From JBNNGK01 sp050268245 (GTDB taxonomy: Bacteria > Pseudomonadota > Gammaproteobacteria > Enterobacterales > Enterobacteriaceae), in the NCBI RefSeq assembly GCF_050268245.1, contig NZ_JBNNGK010000001.1, forward strand, positions 1 to 64,000: DNA of 64,000 bases, read 5' to 3'. The notes beneath the pieces were generated by a model. That model made no database searches. It had not been told where the DNA came from and saw nothing but the letters and a program-made list of their open reading frames with translations. This document shows, in pieces, positions 62,014 to 64,000 of this stretch. The first letter of the stretch is position 1. Each line of letters opens with the position of its first letter. The translations under genes were made by a program, and so were the position numbers.

Positions 62014-64000
62014 ATGACCAAATACAGCCTGCGCGCGCGCATGATGATACTGATTCTGGCTCCGACCTTATTGATCGGTTTGCTGCTGAGTACCTTCTTC
62101 GTGGTGCACCGTTATAATGAATTACAAGAGCAGCTGGTGGATGCCGGAACCAGCATTATAGAGCCCTTGGCCGTTGCCAGCGAATACGGTATGACTTTCC
62201 GCAGCCGCGAGTCGGTTCGTCAATTGGTCAGCCTGTTACATCGCCGCCATTCAGACATTGTACGCTCCATCACGGTGTTTGATGCGCAGAATAATCTGTT
62301 TGTCACATCCAATTATCATCACAATTTCGGCCAGTTGCAGTTGCCGAAAGGTGTGCCAATGCCCACCGAACTGATGCTGACTCGCCGAGGTGACTCGCTG
62401 ATTTTGCGCACGCCAATCCTCTCGGAGAGCCAATATCCCGACGAAAGCGCTGAACCGGCCACTCAACCCGACCATAACCTCGGTTATGTCGCCATCGAGT
62501 TGGATCTACAGTCGGTACGCTTACAGCAATATAAAGAAGTGTTCGTTTCTACGCTGTTACTATTGATGTGCATGTGTATCGCTATTTTGTTTGCCTATCG
62601 TCTGATGCGCGACGTCACCGGCCCAATACGAAACATGGTCAACACCGTCGATCGCATCCGTCGAGGCCAACTTGATAGCCGCGTCGAAGGCTTTATGCTC
62701 GGCGAGCTGCATATGCTAAAAAACGGCATCAATTCGATGGCGATGTCGCTGACTGCCTATCATGAAGAAATGCAGCAAAATATCGATCAGGCCACCTCCG
62801 ATCTGCGTGAAACGCTGGAGCAGATGGAAATTCAGAACGTCGAACTGGATCTGGCCAAGAAGCGCGCGCAGGAAGCCGCACGTATCAAATCTGAATTCCT
62901 CGCCAACATGTCGCACGAACTGCGTACCCCACTTAACGGCGTCATTGGCTTCACACGCCAGATGTTAAAAACCGATTTGAGTGCGACACAAACCGACTAC
63001 CTGCAAACCATTGAACGATCGGCAAATAATCTGCTAACCATCATTAACGATGTCTTGGACTTCTCCAAACTGGAAGCAGGTAAACTGGTGCTGGAACACA
63101 TTCCTTTCGCACTGCGCGAAACGCTGGATGAAGTGATTGTGTTACTGGCGCCCAGTGCCCATGAAAAAGGGCTGGAGCTGACGCTCGATGTGCACAATGA
63201 GGTGCCAGAGCAGGTCATCGGCGATTCGCTACGCTTGCAACAGGTGATCACTAACCTGCTGGGTAACGCCGTGAAATTTACTGAAACCGGCAACATCGAT
63301 ATCCGTGTGGAATTGCGTAATCAATTGGAGCGACAGGTTGAACTGGAGGTGCAAATCCACGATACCGGCATTGGCATTTCCGAACGCCAGCAATCACAGC
63401 TGTTCCAAGCGTTCCGCCAAGCCGATGCAAGTATTTCACGCCGTCATGGCGGCACGGGATTAGGGCTGGTGATTACGCAAAAGCTGGTGAAGGAAATGGG
63501 CGGTGACATCTGCTTCCACAGCCAGTTGAACCGTGGTTCAACCTTCTGGTTCCACATTACGCTCGATCTGAATGAGGGCATGTTGTCGCTACCACCAAGC
63601 CTGCCGGATCTGCGTGGCAAAAAACTGGCCTACATCGAAGCTAACCCAACCGCGGCACAGGCGACGCTGAATATGCTCAGCGCGACGCAATTAGTGGTCA
63701 CCCATTCGCCAACGATCGGCCAACTGCAAAAGAATGAGTATGATTTTCTGCTGGTCGGGGTGCCGATTCCGTTCCGCGATAATATTGGTCAAGGACAGCA
63801 CAAAGAGAAACTGCTGGAATCGCTGAAACTGGCCAAGCGGGTCATTCTAGCGTTACCGTGCCAATCGCAGATTGATGCCGAACAGCTTAAACAGCTCGGT
63901 GCTATCGGCTGCCTGACCAAACCCATCACCAGTAACCGCCTGTATCCGCTGTTGCGAATGGAAACCCCACATCAACAGAGCACGTTGCCGGAACGCAAGC
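62014..64000 (+). CDS. barA: hybrid sensor histidine kinase BarA (partial, cut by window end)
   Basis: Sensor of the BarA-UvrY system, which turns on the CsrB/CsrC RNAs and so controls CsrA. The visible 662 residues start MTKYSLRARMMILILAPTLL (first membrane segment), with a periplasmic sensor region, a second segment (VFVSTLLLLLMCMCIAILFA) and a HAMP linker (PIRNMVNTVDRIRRGQLDSR). HisKA follows with phospho-acceptor His301 in FLANMSHELRTPLNGVIGF, then the ATPase (LLGNAVKFTETG, DTGIGI, GGTGLGLVITQKLV). The last part is the first pseudo-receiver. The true receiver and HPt domains lie beyond the window. Divergent from the decayed rlmD. Confidence 0.95.
   Translation, partial: MTKYSLRARMMILILAPTLLIGLLLSTFFVVHRYNELQEQLVDAGTSIIEPLAVASEYGMTFRSRESVRQLVSLLHRRHSDIVRSITVFDAQNNLFVTSNYHHNFGQLQLPKGVPMPTELMLTRRGDSLILRTPILSESQYPDESAEPATQPDHNLGYVAIELDLQSVRLQQYKEVFVSTLLLLMCMCIAILFAYRLMRDVTGPIRNMVNTVDRIRRGQLDSRVEGFMLGELHMLKNGINSMAMSLTAYHEEMQQNIDQATSDLRETLEQMEIQNVELDLAKKRAQEAARIKSEFLANMSHELRTPLNGVIGFTRQMLKTDLSATQTDYLQTIERSANNLLTIINDVLDFSKLEAGKLVLEHIPFALRETLDEVIVLLAPSAHEKGLELTLDVHNEVPEQVIGDSLRLQQVITNLLGNAVKFTETGNIDIRVELRNQLERQVELEVQIHDTGIGISERQQSQLFQAFRQADASISRRHGGTGLGLVITQKLVKEMGGDICFHSQLNRGSTFWFHITLDLNEGMLSLPPSLPDLRGKKLAYIEANPTAAQATLNMLSATQLVVTHSPTIGQLQKNEYDFLLVGVPIPFRDNIGQGQHKEKLLESLKLAKRVILALPCQSQIDAEQLKQLGAIGCLTKPITSNRLYPLLRMETPHQQSTLPERK

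Overview
The window is chromosomal DNA from a gammaproteobacterium of the order Enterobacterales. Gene content, gene order and protein sequences point to the Yersiniaceae, most likely Serratia or a close relative. The evidence is a 127-bp ERIC element, a MicA small RNA between luxS and gshA, the serV-argV-type tRNA operon beside csrA, a cysG-cysD-cysN-cysC operon, and near E. coli-like protein sequences throughout. No phage, IS element, CRISPR array or plasmid gene was seen.

Layout. 1-1230 is AT-rich and almost gene-free, with a decayed small secreted-protein gene. 1293-4909 (minus) is rplS-trmD-rimM-rpsP with its own promoter and leader hairpin, then ffh. ypjD and yfjD follow on plus. 7287-10605 (minus) holds luxS, gshA, yqaA and yqaB, with micA on plus. 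10782-11670 holds a dispersed repeat, two 151-bp tandem repeats that begin with the tRNA-Arg 3' end, three tRNA-Arg(ACG) and one tRNA-Ser(GCT). 11982-17438 (minus) is csrA, alaS, recX, recA with a LexA box, and pncC. An MFS transporter (+), mltB (-) and mutS (+) follow. 23225-29437 (minus) is the broken rpoS, then nlpD, pcm, surE, truD, ispF, ispD and ftsB. 29824-32235 is an amino-acid ABC transporter.

32287-42825 is mainly sulfate assimilation: ygbE, cysC, cysN, cysD, cysG, iap (+), cysH, cysI, cysJ. Together these genes activate sulfate, reduce PAPS and sulfite, and make the siroheme that sulfite reductase needs. queD and queE (queuosine pathway) converge. An AAHS-type transporter, hutU, hutH and a proY-type permease form a histidine-use block with a GntR/HutC-like operator. 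51452-54256 (minus) is an unusual sqr-like/DUF1641/methionine gamma-lyase operon, probably for volatile sulfur metabolism. The end of the window is eno, pyrG, mazG, relA, a decayed rlmD and the start of barA.

The most notable observations are three decayed or broken genes. rpoS carries a deletion that I infer to be 103 bp between short direct repeats. rlmD keeps only recognisable ends. A small exported protein gene at 852-1225 has lost its start and frame. Also notable are rtT-like tRNA-derived tandem repeats, a dispersed hairpin repeat with compensatory base changes, and an SQR-like protein that lacks the second catalytic cysteine. I found no clearly new multi-gene system. The sulfur operon is the closest candidate.
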